Below, piece by piece: positions 1-8,255 of a stretch of DNA of 64,000 nt. Positions within the stretch are counted from its first letter, which is position 1. Every line of letters starts with the position of its first letter. The notes under the pieces are model-generated. The model did not search any database, was not told the DNA's origin, and saw only the letters and a list, made by a program, of their open reading frames with translations. Origin of the DNA: Desulfothermus sp964427155 (lineage in GTDB: Bacteria; Desulfobacterota; Desulfovibrionia; Desulfovibrionales; Desulfothermaceae); contig CAYRSC010000025.1 of NCBI GenBank assembly GCA_964427155.1, positions 1 to 64,000 on the forward strand. The letters are read 5' to 3'. The position numbers were made by a program, and so were the translations under genes.

Positions 1-1204
1 CCTCTCTATACAGCACCTTACCTAAATCATCTGCCAGTTTCCTCACTGTGGGCAATGCTTTATAAAGCTTCTCAAGCAAACTACCACTAAAGCTCCTTTT
101 CACCTCCTTGTTGGGATACCCCAACCTCATAAACTCTTCACCATCATACTCCTTGATGGTCAAATAACCTGTCTGAAAAAGTAGGGCCTCAACACGTAAC
201 TCCTCTAAATCAAAGGCATTTAAAAAGTCTTTAGATACCACAAGGTGCTCTAAATCCGCTATAAGGTAACTCCTATCCTTCAATAGATTCACTAAAAAGC
301 TAGGGGTTGCTGTCTTAAACCACCAGTTGTCAAAATACTTGCGAGAAATACAATACATAAAAGATATAGGATTATATACCCGAACATCTACTTCTGGAGA
401 AAACCTGTATCCATTGTACCAATATCTTATCCGAGACATGCATTCTTCTATACTTGAAAAACCCTTTTCTCTGCAAAAGGCATCCAAATATCCACTAAAA
501 TATCCATGAATCTCTTCTTCTGTATAACCCAAAAAATCAGCATACGCTGGCTCTGCTGTAATATCTATTAAATTGTTCCACTCAGAAAATATGGAAACCC
601 TGCTAAAGGCTGATACCCCAGTCACAAACACAAAACCAAGAACATCCACTACCTCTGAGCTCTTGAGTATCCCAAAAAACTGTTTCATAAGATCTCGGTT
701 CTCAAGGGCTATCTCAAATCTCTTATCTCCAAGACCCAAATGGTCTATTATGGGCTTGTCATATTCATCTATTAATATCACCACTGGCTTTTTTGTCTTG
801 TGATACAGGCCTTGAATTAAGTTCTTAAATCCTTCTAAGATGTCATTGACTTCTAAAGATAATGAATATTCCCTCGCATATCCCTCAAGTTCCCTTTGCA
901 GGGCCTTCTCAAAATTTTCTACAGTATTATGTCGTATCCCATTAAAATCAAACACAATTACCGGATGCTCATCAAAAGACCACTTGTCATATATGTAAAG
1001 CCCCTCAAATAGCTCCTTGTTCCCTCGAAAAAGCTCTTTTAATGTATTTATTGTTAATGACTTCCCAAAACGACGGGGACGTGAAAGAAAATAGCACCGT
1101 CCTTCCTTTACTAAACGATATATCCATTTAGTCTTATCTACATAAAAATCCCCACTAAGCCTTATCTGTCTAAAAGACGATGTATCCAAAGGAAGACGCT
1201 TCAT
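1..1204 (-). CDS. AAA-ATPase-like protein of the PD-(D/E)XK fusion family, 3' end cut by window
   Basis: An uninterrupted frame of 401 codons runs from an ATG at 1204 to the window edge, so the C-terminus is missing. The N-terminus reads MKRLPLDTSSFRQIRL, then a Walker A-like segment SRPRRFGKSLTINTL (about residues 43-57), a Walker B-like stretch VVILIDEYDKPI, and later RIRYWYNGYRF. These are typical of the large AAA-ATPase-like/DUF1703 family, whose C-terminal part is a PD-(D/E)XK nuclease-like domain; that part would lie mostly beyond the window. The biological role of the family is not established; copies are often multiplied in anaerobe genomes. The gene is more A+T rich than its neighbours and stands alone, which fits horizontal gain. 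Family call confident, function unknown. Confidence 0.85.
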   Translation of the reverse strand, partial: MKRLPLDTSSFRQIRLSGDFYVDKTKWIYRLVKEGRCYFLSRPRRFGKSLTINTLKELFRGNKELFEGLYIYDKWSFDEHPVIVFDFNGIRHNTVENFEKALQRELEGYAREYSLSLEVNDILEGFKNLIQGLYHKTKKPVVILIDEYDKPIIDHLGLGDKRFEIALENRDLMKQFFGILKSSEVVDVLGFVFVTGVSAFSRVSIFSEWNNLIDITAEPAYADFLGYTEEEIHGYFSGYLDAFCREKGFSSIEECMSRIRYWYNGYRFSPEVDVRVYNPISFMYCISRKYFDNWWFKTATPSFLVNLLKDRSYLIADLEHLVVSKDFLNAFDLEELRVEALLFQTGYLTIKEYDGEEFMRLGYPNKEVKRSFSGSLLEKLYKALPTVRKLADDLGKVLYRE

Positions 1205-1517
1205 GATCCATCCTTTTAATCCAACTTTCACAAATCTTCCCTTAACCCTGTAGTGCCCCCCAAAAGTAAAGGCAACTTTTTAAGAAACTTATGGACCTTA
1301 CCCACCACAACCCCTATTCTCCCCTTCCCATTTTCCTCAGAGGACAATCTGTGTTGCTACTCTCTCACATTTCTTCTTTAATTTAACCTAATAGGAGAGA
1401 AATATGGACTATCCCTTTTAAAAAGTCAAATTAATGGTTATCTCCAAGATTTGAATGTATCAAAAAAAAATAGTATAGGATGACCTCCAGAAAAATTTAT
1501 ATGGGAGCGCATTCATT
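1205..1517. other. Intergenic region between divergent genes
   Basis: These 313 bases separate the leftward AAA-ATPase gene from the rightward glycosyl-lipid transferase gene. I see no credible coding frame or RNA gene. The right end holds the candidate promoter at 1451-1479; the rest is A+T-rich with nothing I can name. Confidence 0.6.
1451..1479 (+). promoter_or_regulatory. Candidate sigma-70-type promoter for the wecA/tagO-like gene
   Basis: TTGAAT at 1451-1456 and TATAGG at 1474-1479 are separated by 17 bases that include an A-tract. The start codon follows 39 bases after the -10 element. This is a consensus-style match by eye only. Confidence 0.4.
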
Positions 1518-3200
1518 ATGGAAGGATATGAAAGACTAGTGGACCTATCCTATATTGGACTTATCTTTTTCACCTCCCTCCTTTTATCCCTTATGCTAAC
1601 ACCTATATCCTCCAGGATAGCATCTCTCCTTGGGATAATAGATATACCAGATCCCAGAAAGGTCCACAAGCGTCCAGTCCCTCGCACAGGGGGAATTGCC
1701 ATTGCCCTTAGTCTGACACTCTCTATTATTATGTGTGTAAAAATGGCCCCTTTTATAAAGGGATTTCTCTCAGGAGCAGGGGTGGTGGTCCTTGTTGGGA
1801 TATGGGATGACAAATTCTCTATTCCTCCAAAGGTTAAATTCCTTGGGGAGATACTTGCGGCTCTTATCTTTATTGGAGTTACAGGACATAAGCTCTCCTC
1901 TCTGGGAGATATTTTGGGCATAGGAGAGCTTAAGCTGGAGTCTCTGGAGCTTATAATTACCATAATAGGAATAGTGGGAATAATGAATGCCATTAATCTC
2001 GCTGACGGACTAGATGGGCTTGCTGGGGGGATGGCCTCTATTGCATCCGCCTTTATGTTTGTCTTCGCCTATACCCATAGCTGTTGGTTCATTGCCTCTG
2101 TTACAGTTATACTCATAGGAGTAGTGCTTGGATTTTTGAGATACAATACCCATCCCGCCCAGATCTTCATGGGAGATACAGGAAGTCTACTTTTGGGATA
2201 TTCCCTTGGAACAATTGCTGTTAGCCTAGTTCATTCAACAAATGGTCCCTACCCTATTCGCCCAATCTCCATGGCAATAATCCTGGCAATCCCCATAGTG
2301 GACACCATATGGGTAATGATAACTCGACTAAAAAAAGGTCACGGCATATTCTATCCTGACAAAAATCACCTACACCACCGACTTCTCAATATAGGATTGA
2401 CCCATGGAGGAGCAGTTACCGTAATCTATCTCCTTATGACCCTCTTTGGGGTATTGGCCTGGATCCTTAGAAATTACCCTGAATACCAGCAATTCTATCT
2501 GGCACTTGGTTTAGTAATAAGCATCTATCTCCTCATAAACATACTAGAAAAGAGGAATATAACCCTGAGAAAAGGAGAGAGACCTTTTAAAAAGAGTAAA
2601 TGGAAAAGGACCCTTGTATCCCTTACTGGGAAAAGCGTAAGGATAGTTACTCCAGTATTTCTGGTAATGCTCCTTGGACCATTTTTATTACTCCCTCCTC
2701 CTGAAAAGATATACGGTCTCTTAAGTCTTTGTGTAGCACTTTTCATTGTTATCTTTTTTCCATGGCAAGGAGGCAAAGAGAGAATGCCAATTGCCCATGC
2801 ACTATTATATCTAGCCTGTTTTTCTATACTGGTTGTATATGAATTCTCATATCCCTATAATCCTTTCATAAATCTCTATCTTTTCTCTATAGGTGCAGGA
2901 AGTTTTATCTGGGTAAGTGCGCGGGTGTTATTTAAAAGAAAAAGCCAGGTGTTGTTACCGTCTAGTTTTGAGGTATTATTAATTATATTTTCCTGGTTTA
3001 TCCCATTTATCTATACTCCATCCTCAGGCCTTGGAGAACAGATAAGACACAAAATAATACTTATCTGTCTCTACGCTATACCTCTTCTGGCCTCCATCAA
3101 GGTCATGCTCAGAAGACATGCCAGAAGAAACAAATGGATAGCCATTACCTTTATCACTTTCTTTACCATCATTGGCATCCGCTCCTTTTTGCACTATTAA
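1518..3200 (+). CDS. Undecaprenyl-phosphate N-acetylaminosugar 1-phosphate transferase (WecA/TagO/MraY family), long form
   Basis: A polytopic membrane enzyme expected to transfer an N-acetylhexosamine 1-phosphate from a UDP-sugar to undecaprenyl phosphate, the first step of an O-antigen or exopolysaccharide. Family motifs are present in order: GIWDDKFSIPPKVKFLGE (about residue 95), NAINLADGLDGLAGG (about 156-170), IFMGDTGSLLLGYSLG (about 214), and HLHHRLL (about 286), the last typical of WecA/TagO rather than MraY. The true MraY is encoded separately in the dcw cluster. At 560 residues it is some 200 longer than usual WecA; from about residue 350 onward there are five or so extra hydrophobic segments ending near the C-terminus. 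It precedes the pilus-like genes but with an 84-base gap, so co-transcription is uncertain. Confidence 0.88.
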   Translation: MEGYERLVDLSYIGLIFFTSLLLSLMLTPISSRIASLLGIIDIPDPRKVHKRPVPRTGGIAIALSLTLSIIMCVKMAPFIKGFLSGAGVVVLVGIWDDKFSIPPKVKFLGEILAALIFIGVTGHKLSSLGDILGIGELKLESLELIITIIGIVGIMNAINLADGLDGLAGGMASIASAFMFVFAYTHSCWFIASVTVILIGVVLGFLRYNTHPAQIFMGDTGSLLLGYSLGTIAVSLVHSTNGPYPIRPISMAIILAIPIVDTIWVMITRLKKGHGIFYPDKNHLHHRLLNIGLTHGGAVTVIYLLMTLFGVLAWILRNYPEYQQFYLALGLVISIYLLINILEKRNITLRKGERPFKKSKWKRTLVSLTGKSVRIVTPVFLVMLLGPFLLLPPPEKIYGLLSLCVALFIVIFFPWQGGKERMPIAHALLYLACFSILVVYEFSYPYNPFINLYLFSIGAGSFIWVSARVLFKRKSQVLLPSSFEVLLIIFSWFIPFIYTPSSGLGEQIRHKIILICLYAIPLLASIKVMLRRHARRNKWIAITFITFFTIIGIRSFLHY

Positions 3201-3218
3201 TCTGGGCTTTTCTTTTTC

Positions 3219-3247
3219 TTGACCTTTTTTATTTCAGCACTTAAATT
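3219..3247 (+). promoter_or_regulatory. Candidate promoter for the pilus-like operon
   Basis: TTGACC at 3219-3224, 17-base spacer, TAAATT at 3242-3247, about 37 bases before the first gene of the operon. Weak, by-eye match. Confidence 0.35.
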
Positions 3248-3284
3248 ATTTCTTTAAACCTTTTGATAAGACCTAGAGCAGGAG

Positions 3285-3764
3285 ATGAGCAGAGAAGGTC
3301 TCTTAAAATTGATGGTGGTAATCTTGTGTTGTGTGTTTCTAATTGACGGGATATACATCACCTATAGAAAATATCAGGAGATAGTACGTCTTAAAAAAAA
3401 GATAGCCCTCCAGGAAACACGACTCCAAAGACTCAAAGACATATACAACCATCTGCTTATACAGGCAAATCTCATAGGCAACTGGAACAGGCTCTGGTCT
3501 GAGGTAGAAGAATGTCATCTTACCCCAAAGTTCACCGAGGTCTATTCCTTCAACATATCCTCGGATGTGGATTGGAAGCAACTGGCGTATATCCTTATTG
3601 TTCTGGAACAATATCAAAAAAATGGTAGGGACACCTTTTTTGTGCCAGGGGACTTTAGCGTCTCTCCCTCTGGAAACAACTCCACAACACCTGGCTTTAC
3701 AGTAAGATTTTCGGGAAGATTTCTCAAACTCTTACAACCACAACAGGATACAGGAAACTTCTAA
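3285..3764 (+). CDS. Small bitopic inner-membrane protein, PilO/MshJ-like by position
   Basis: A 159-residue protein with one N-terminal membrane segment (about residues 8-26), then a basic coiled-coil stretch (about 30-60) and a C-terminal domain of about 80 residues. This architecture, a short cytoplasmic tail, one membrane helix, coiled coil and small periplasmic domain, is that of PilO/MshJ/GspM alignment-complex proteins. I do not recognise a diagnostic motif, so the assignment rests on size, topology and its place directly upstream of the PilM/PilN-like gene (one base between stop and start). An AGCAGGAG element abuts the ATG with no spacer, unusual; an alternative ATG at residue 10 would shorten the membrane segment and is less likely. 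Confidence 0.5.
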   Translation: MSREGLLKLMVVILCCVFLIDGIYITYRKYQEIVRLKKKIALQETRLQRLKDIYNHLLIQANLIGNWNRLWSEVEECHLTPKFTEVYSFNISSDVDWKQLAYILIVLEQYQKNGRDTFFVPGDFSVSPSGNNSTTPGFTVRFSGRFLKLLQPQQDTGNF

Positions 3765-3765
3765 G

Positions 3766-5112
3766 ATGGCCCAAAGGCGATATTCCTCTCCCCTATTTCT
3801 GATAGATACCTCTGAGGAAATAATCTTTTTTCATTCATCAGGGGCAAGGTCCCTGGAAGGGATAAGTGCCTTAAGGGGATTTGTGTATTATATCCTAGAT
3901 GTGGCATCTTCTTCAGATCCAGGGATACACGCTGCAGTGGGTCCATATAAGTATGCAGAGCTACTTGGAAAGAAAAAACTGGAGGAGAGGGGAGAGATTG
4001 CCCAGGACGAGACCTTTGTGTGTTATAAAAAGATAAAGGAGGGCAAAAACAAGACAAAGCTGATCTACAACCTCCTGCCATCCACATCCTTTGAAAAGAT
4101 AAAGGAGAGCTACAACACCTATGCCTATGGAATGATGGTCTTTGACAATGTGGGGATTACCTGTGCGTATTTAGAGGCCCTAAATTCCTCTGAGCCTGTG
4201 GCAGTGATATGTGAGTCATCCACCTCCACCATCATGGTAGTGGGGAAAAAAAAGGATATCCTGTTGCTTCGCAGGTATGGAAAAGAAGGACTTTTGGGTT
4301 TTGCAGAAGAGGATGCCTCTGGTCTCATAGAGCAGGACCTTAACAACTTTCAGCGAGATAGGGGGATATCTGTCTCCAGGATAGTATATTTTACCCTCAT
4401 ATCAAGGGGCAAAGAGCCTTCTCCTCCCCAGATAACAGCCATTCAAATGGAGGCCATTCCTTATATAGAGTATGAGGTAGAGAAAGATGTGATATTCACC
4501 TCTCTTCCTCATATACTCAAAAGTCTTTCCCCTTCCTATGCCCTATTTGGGAGGGAAGAAAAATGGCTTCGTCCACTGGAAAAGGGAGAAAAATTTTTAT
4601 GGGGAGGGCTGGTTGGCATGGCCATACTGGCCTTTGTGGGATTTTTTGCGCTCTTACACGTTGAAAAGGGGTTAAACCAGAGGTCCACCATCCTCTCCAG
4701 AGAAATAAAGGCCTATGAGAGGTCATTAAACTACTTTTCCCCAAGGATTAAGGGGACTACCACGGGAAAACAATACAGGGAGCTACTTAACTTTTCCAGT
4801 GATCTGATAAGGTCTCAGAGTGCGCCCTCCTATGCCCGTTTGTGGAAGATGCTCTATGAGCTAAGGCCAAGGGGATTATATCTCACAGAAATGGACCTCT
4901 CCTATGATAAGACCATGACCCACTTAGACCTTCTGGGGGAGATCCCCCAGACCATGTTGCAGGCCCAGCAGACCTATTCCTCATTTATCTCAAACCTAAA
5001 GAAGTCAGGATTTAAGATAAACAACCAAAAGATAAATCTGGGTCTTAATCTCTCCACCTTTATGGTGGAATTGTCCTATGCCTATAACTCCTTCACAGAT
5101 GAAAAACCATAG
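3766..5112 (+). CDS. PilM-PilN-like (MshI/GspL-like) alignment-complex protein
   Basis: A 448-residue protein with a large cytoplasmic N-terminal part (1-270) that begins like a PilM/GspL actin-like domain (FLIDTSEEIIFF), one membrane helix at about 277-297, a short coiled coil (300-320) and a periplasmic ferredoxin-like PilN-type domain to the end. PilM and PilN are separate in type IVa pilus systems, but MshI of MSHA pili and GspL of type II secretion carry both functions in one chain, so this fits an MSHA- or type II-like system. In the family it links the cytoplasmic ATPase to the periplasmic complex. It is followed after 11 bases by the PilP-like gene. The N-terminal part is diverged; ATP-binding residues could not be confirmed. 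Confidence 0.62.
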   Translation: MAQRRYSSPLFLIDTSEEIIFFHSSGARSLEGISALRGFVYYILDVASSSDPGIHAAVGPYKYAELLGKKKLEERGEIAQDETFVCYKKIKEGKNKTKLIYNLLPSTSFEKIKESYNTYAYGMMVFDNVGITCAYLEALNSSEPVAVICESSTSTIMVVGKKKDILLLRRYGKEGLLGFAEEDASGLIEQDLNNFQRDRGISVSRIVYFTLISRGKEPSPPQITAIQMEAIPYIEYEVEKDVIFTSLPHILKSLSPSYALFGREEKWLRPLEKGEKFLWGGLVGMAILAFVGFFALLHVEKGLNQRSTILSREIKAYERSLNYFSPRIKGTTTGKQYRELLNFSSDLIRSQSAPSYARLWKMLYELRPRGLYLTEMDLSYDKTMTHLDLLGEIPQTMLQAQQTYSSFISNLKKSGFKINNQKINLGLNLSTFMVELSYAYNSFTDEKP

Positions 5113-5123
5113 AGAAGAGTGAG

Positions 5124-5792
5124 ATGTTACCTCTGGAAAGAAAACTTATTCTCTTCAGGTGGGTATGTGCCCTGCTCCTTGTCATAGGAGGACTTATAGG
5201 GATATATTATATGGTGCCGCAAAACCTAGAGGTACAGCTTCCTCCCATGAAAAATTACAAAAGGACAGTACTGAAGATCCCCCCTCCCTCGGAGAGGGCA
5301 ATATTGAAAAGGGCAGTATCCATAGTTAAGGGACTCAGGGAATCTCAAGTTAAAACCAATACACTGGTAACCTATCAGGACCTTAAACCATCCCTGTTTT
5401 ATATCCAGAGACAAAAAATGGGTCAACAAAAGACCTCCCTGCTAACTGTCTCCCTGATATTTCTAGGGCAAGGCGAGAGATATGCCATTATAAACGGGAG
5501 CATATACAAACAGGGAGACATGTTACCAGATGGGAGGCAGGTCCTCAGCATATCTGACAGGGGCATCCTCATAAGGGCCCGGGACAATGTCTATCTGGTG
5601 CCCTGGAAGGGAACAGGATATGTGAGATTGGAGAGGAGTTCCTCCCCCACAAACACAGGTGGTAATGAGAAAAAAACATCTGAGACCACCAAATCAGGCA
5701 AGGAAGAGCTAAAGATAATAAAAAAGATCCTTGAGAGCAAAAGCTCTCACATATTAGAAAAGAGCAAGTTATCCAGTAATGGAGAAAAATGA
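5124..5792 (+). CDS. PilP/GspC/MshK-like inner-membrane linker to the secretin
   Basis: A 222-residue protein with an N-terminal membrane helix (about 13-31), a Pro-rich linker, and at about 100-175 a beta-rich domain reading GERYAIINGSIYKQGDMLPDG, GILIRARDNVYLVPW. That is the pattern of the homology region of GspC/PilP/MshK that contacts the secretin N0 domain. The last 45 residues are Lys/Ser-rich and probably disordered. It lies directly before the secretin gene and its 3' end runs 20 to 34 bases close to or over the secretin start, as expected for partners made from one transcript. Family level call; subtype uncertain. Confidence 0.6.
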   Translation: MLPLERKLILFRWVCALLLVIGGLIGIYYMVPQNLEVQLPPMKNYKRTVLKIPPPSERAILKRAVSIVKGLRESQVKTNTLVTYQDLKPSLFYIQRQKMGQQKTSLLTVSLIFLGQGERYAIINGSIYKQGDMLPDGRQVLSISDRGILIRARDNVYLVPWKGTGYVRLERSSSPTNTGGNEKKTSETTKSGKEELKIIKKILESKSSHILEKSKLSSNGEK

Positions 5793-5811
5793 CATAGGGG
5801 AAGAGAAGGCC

Positions 5812-7347
5812 ATGAAAAGAGGTAGGCTTGTAAAAAATATAGCTATTTTCGTGGGAATATGTATGTTTATCTCCTGCAGCGCCCCCAAGAAAAGACCCAA
5901 GGTGGATGCCTATGAGGCACTCTACAGGTCCCTCAAAAAAGAGGAGGAGAAGGTAGTTAAGCTTCGCTCCATGGAAAGACAACATATGGAAAAGCTCTCC
6001 AGGAAAAAGACCATCCCCCTCACACCAGTACTTCCCTCCTATAATCCCCTCAAAAAGGTACCCATTTCCTTGAATGTAATAAACGAGCCCCTGGACAAGA
6101 TACTCTACATTATAGCCAGAAATGCAGGTCTAAACCTCATTATAGAGCCAGACCTCACCCTAAAGAACAATGTGACCATAAGTTTTGAAAATACCCCTTC
6201 TTCTGTTGTCATACAAAAACTCCTGTCCGCCTACGACCTTGCCTGGAGTGTGAAAGACAACTGTCTGTATGTGAAGAGGTATGAGGAGAGGATATTTAAC
6301 CTGGACTTCTTGAACGTGGATACGCAGGTGAGCATAAAGAGCGGGGGAGACATATTTGGAAGTAGTGGGGCAGAGAGTGGAGGCAACAACTTTACAGGGG
6401 ATTTTTCCCTTAGCACCAGTGCAGGTAAAGGATCAGACTCCAATTCCCTCTATGGATATGTGAAGAAAAATATTGAAGAAATAATAAAAGGGGGAGAAAA
6501 GGGCCAGGGGGCAAAATGCATAATAGACCCTGTAACTGGAACCATGTATGTAAAGGCATCCCCATCCAAGATGAGGGTGGTGGAAAAATTTCTCCAAAAT
6601 CTCAAGGCCAGGCTCAAAAAACAGGTAATAATTGATGCAAGGATACTGGAGATCTCCCTGAATAAGTCCTTTCAACTGGGAATAGACTGGAACTATGTCC
6701 TGGACACCCTCCTCAGGCATGGGAACATCTCAGTTAACCTCACCCATCCCGTGGCATTTCCTGTAAATACCACAGGGACCACCACCCCCACACCTACAGA
6801 ACTGATAATATCCTCCAAGACCCCCTCTACCACCATAGACGCCACCATCCATGCCCTATCCACATTTGGCACGGTGACCACCATCTCCAATCCCCATTTA
6901 AGGACAAGACACGGCCAACCAGCCCTTATTATCTCTGGCACCACCAAGACCTATGTGAAAGAGATAACCAGTGATGGAAATGAGACATCCTATAATACAG
7001 CCACTGCATTTGAGGGGGTAATGCTTGGGGTAATCCCATATATTACAGACAAAAATGACGTGGACCTTCAGATCTTTCCCATATCCAGTGATGTGGACCT
7101 TACCCAGTCCACCCCAACAGGTCTTACCCTGCCTGTTGTTGACGTGAGAAATGTAAATACCAATGTAAGGGTAAAGAGTGGGGATACCATAATCCTGGGA
7201 GGTCTTATATACAGAAAGAAAAACAACGACAAATCTCATACCCCGGCGCTGGCAAAGATACCTGTACTGGGATGGCTATTTAAACAAAAAAATACCAGTT
7301 CAAGTCTGAAAGAGCTGGTTATCATTATGCATGTAAAGGTGATATGA
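5812..7347 (+). CDS. mshL: Outer-membrane secretin, MshL/PilQ/GspD family lipoprotein
   Basis: Forms the outer-membrane ring through which a pilus or substrate exits. From the ATG at 5812 the protein has 511 residues: a signal peptide with lipobox-like FISC, so probably a lipoprotein; a charged linker; an STN/N0-type domain (about 85-160, NVINEPLDKILYIIARNAGL); a Gly/Ser-rich insert; a secretin N-domain (about 225-280); and the secretin barrel (about 290-511) ending with the signature IPVLGWLFK and LVIIMHVKVI. The Gly/Ser insert and overall plan resemble MshL more than PilQ. An in-frame ATG at 5779 is also possible, but it has a poor ribosome site and would put 11 charged residues before the signal peptide; GAGAAGG lies before 5812. 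Confidence 0.85.
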   Translation: MKRGRLVKNIAIFVGICMFISCSAPKKRPKVDAYEALYRSLKKEEEKVVKLRSMERQHMEKLSRKKTIPLTPVLPSYNPLKKVPISLNVINEPLDKILYIIARNAGLNLIIEPDLTLKNNVTISFENTPSSVVIQKLLSAYDLAWSVKDNCLYVKRYEERIFNLDFLNVDTQVSIKSGGDIFGSSGAESGGNNFTGDFSLSTSAGKGSDSNSLYGYVKKNIEEIIKGGEKGQGAKCIIDPVTGTMYVKASPSKMRVVEKFLQNLKARLKKQVIIDARILEISLNKSFQLGIDWNYVLDTLLRHGNISVNLTHPVAFPVNTTGTTTPTPTELIISSKTPSTTIDATIHALSTFGTVTTISNPHLRTRHGQPALIISGTTKTYVKEITSDGNETSYNTATAFEGVMLGVIPYITDKNDVDLQIFPISSDVDLTQSTPTGLTLPVVDVRNVNTNVRVKSGDTIILGGLIYRKKNNDKSHTPALAKIPVLGWLFKQKNTSSSLKELVIIMHVKVI

Positions 7348-8255
7348 GTTTAATATACGAATATCTACAACAACTAAAAAAGAAAAAGGAAAATGGAAAA
7401 CCCTCCCCCCTTCAAAACAAAAATGCTCCATCCAGGGGAACAAAACCCGGGGAGAGGGGGAAAAGGACTCCAGGGTTACTTCTCATCACCTCTGCTATAC
7501 TTGTGGGCCTTGGGATAGTTGCCCTTTTACTGGTGAGAGAGGGGTATCTTCAATCCCTGCTCCATCCATACACCCCTTCCCCCCCTCCACCCCAGGTAAC
7601 TTCACGCAAGCTCATTGAAAGGCTGGACAGGGCAATGAATCCCGCCACACACACATCCCATTCCATGCACAACTGCTCGAAAACAAACACATCTATATCC
7701 TCCAGGGCCCAGACCCAATATGGCATATTTATAGACAACTTAAAACAAGAGGCAAAAAAGAGGCTCAAGCAGGCCCTGGAAGAGGAGAGGAAAAAAAGGA
7801 AAGCTGAGGCCAGGGGCTACAAAAAGAAAAGGGCTCAAGCACAAGGAAGAAAAAACTCCCTCACCCAGAGCTTTCATCAACATTTTATGTCCCTGTCCCG
7901 AAGGAACCAGGAGATCCTCAATATACAAAAGGCGCTTCAGGGAGTGGTGATGGAGGGAGACCTGCATGAGGCCAGGAGACTGCTTGCATCCCTGGCACAG
8001 CTCCTGGGCAGGGATGACCCCCTTATCCTCAAATGGAAAGGGGTAATTGCCCTGAAACAAAAACACTATGAGAAGGCAGAGAAGATATTCCTCAAGGTGA
8101 TATCCATATCCCCTGATGACAGTGGTGCCTATGTGAATCTCATACTTGCCTTCACTGGCGAGCACAAAATGGAGCTTGCCAGGAGATATTACACCATCTT
8201 TAAGAGAAGATTTCCAGATTCTCCCCTCATATCAAGATTGGATGAACTCTTTTGA
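7344..8255 (+). CDS. Membrane-anchored TPR protein, MshN-like
   Basis: A 303-residue protein with a basic cytoplasmic N-terminus, a membrane helix at about 45-63, a Pro-rich stretch (TPSPPPPQ), a strongly basic coiled coil at about 135-170, and tetratricopeptide-like repeats from about 195 to the end (for example QALQGVVMEGDLHEARRLLA and KQKHYEKAEKIFLKVISISP). MSHA loci encode such a protein, MshN, near the secretin. The start codon overlaps the secretin stop as ATGA, so the two are translationally coupled. Its last 24 bases overlap the convergent kinase gene. No ATPase, platform or pilin genes follow, so the operon ends here. Confidence 0.65.
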   Translation: MSLIYEYLQQLKKKKENGKPSPLQNKNAPSRGTKPGERGKRTPGLLLITSAILVGLGIVALLLVREGYLQSLLHPYTPSPPPPQVTSRKLIERLDRAMNPATHTSHSMHNCSKTNTSISSRAQTQYGIFIDNLKQEAKKRLKQALEEERKKRKAEARGYKKKRAQAQGRKNSLTQSFHQHFMSLSRRNQEILNIQKALQGVVMEGDLHEARRLLASLAQLLGRDDPLILKWKGVIALKQKHYEKAEKIFLKVISISPDDSGAYVNLILAFTGEHKMELARRYYTIFKRRFPDSPLISRLDELF

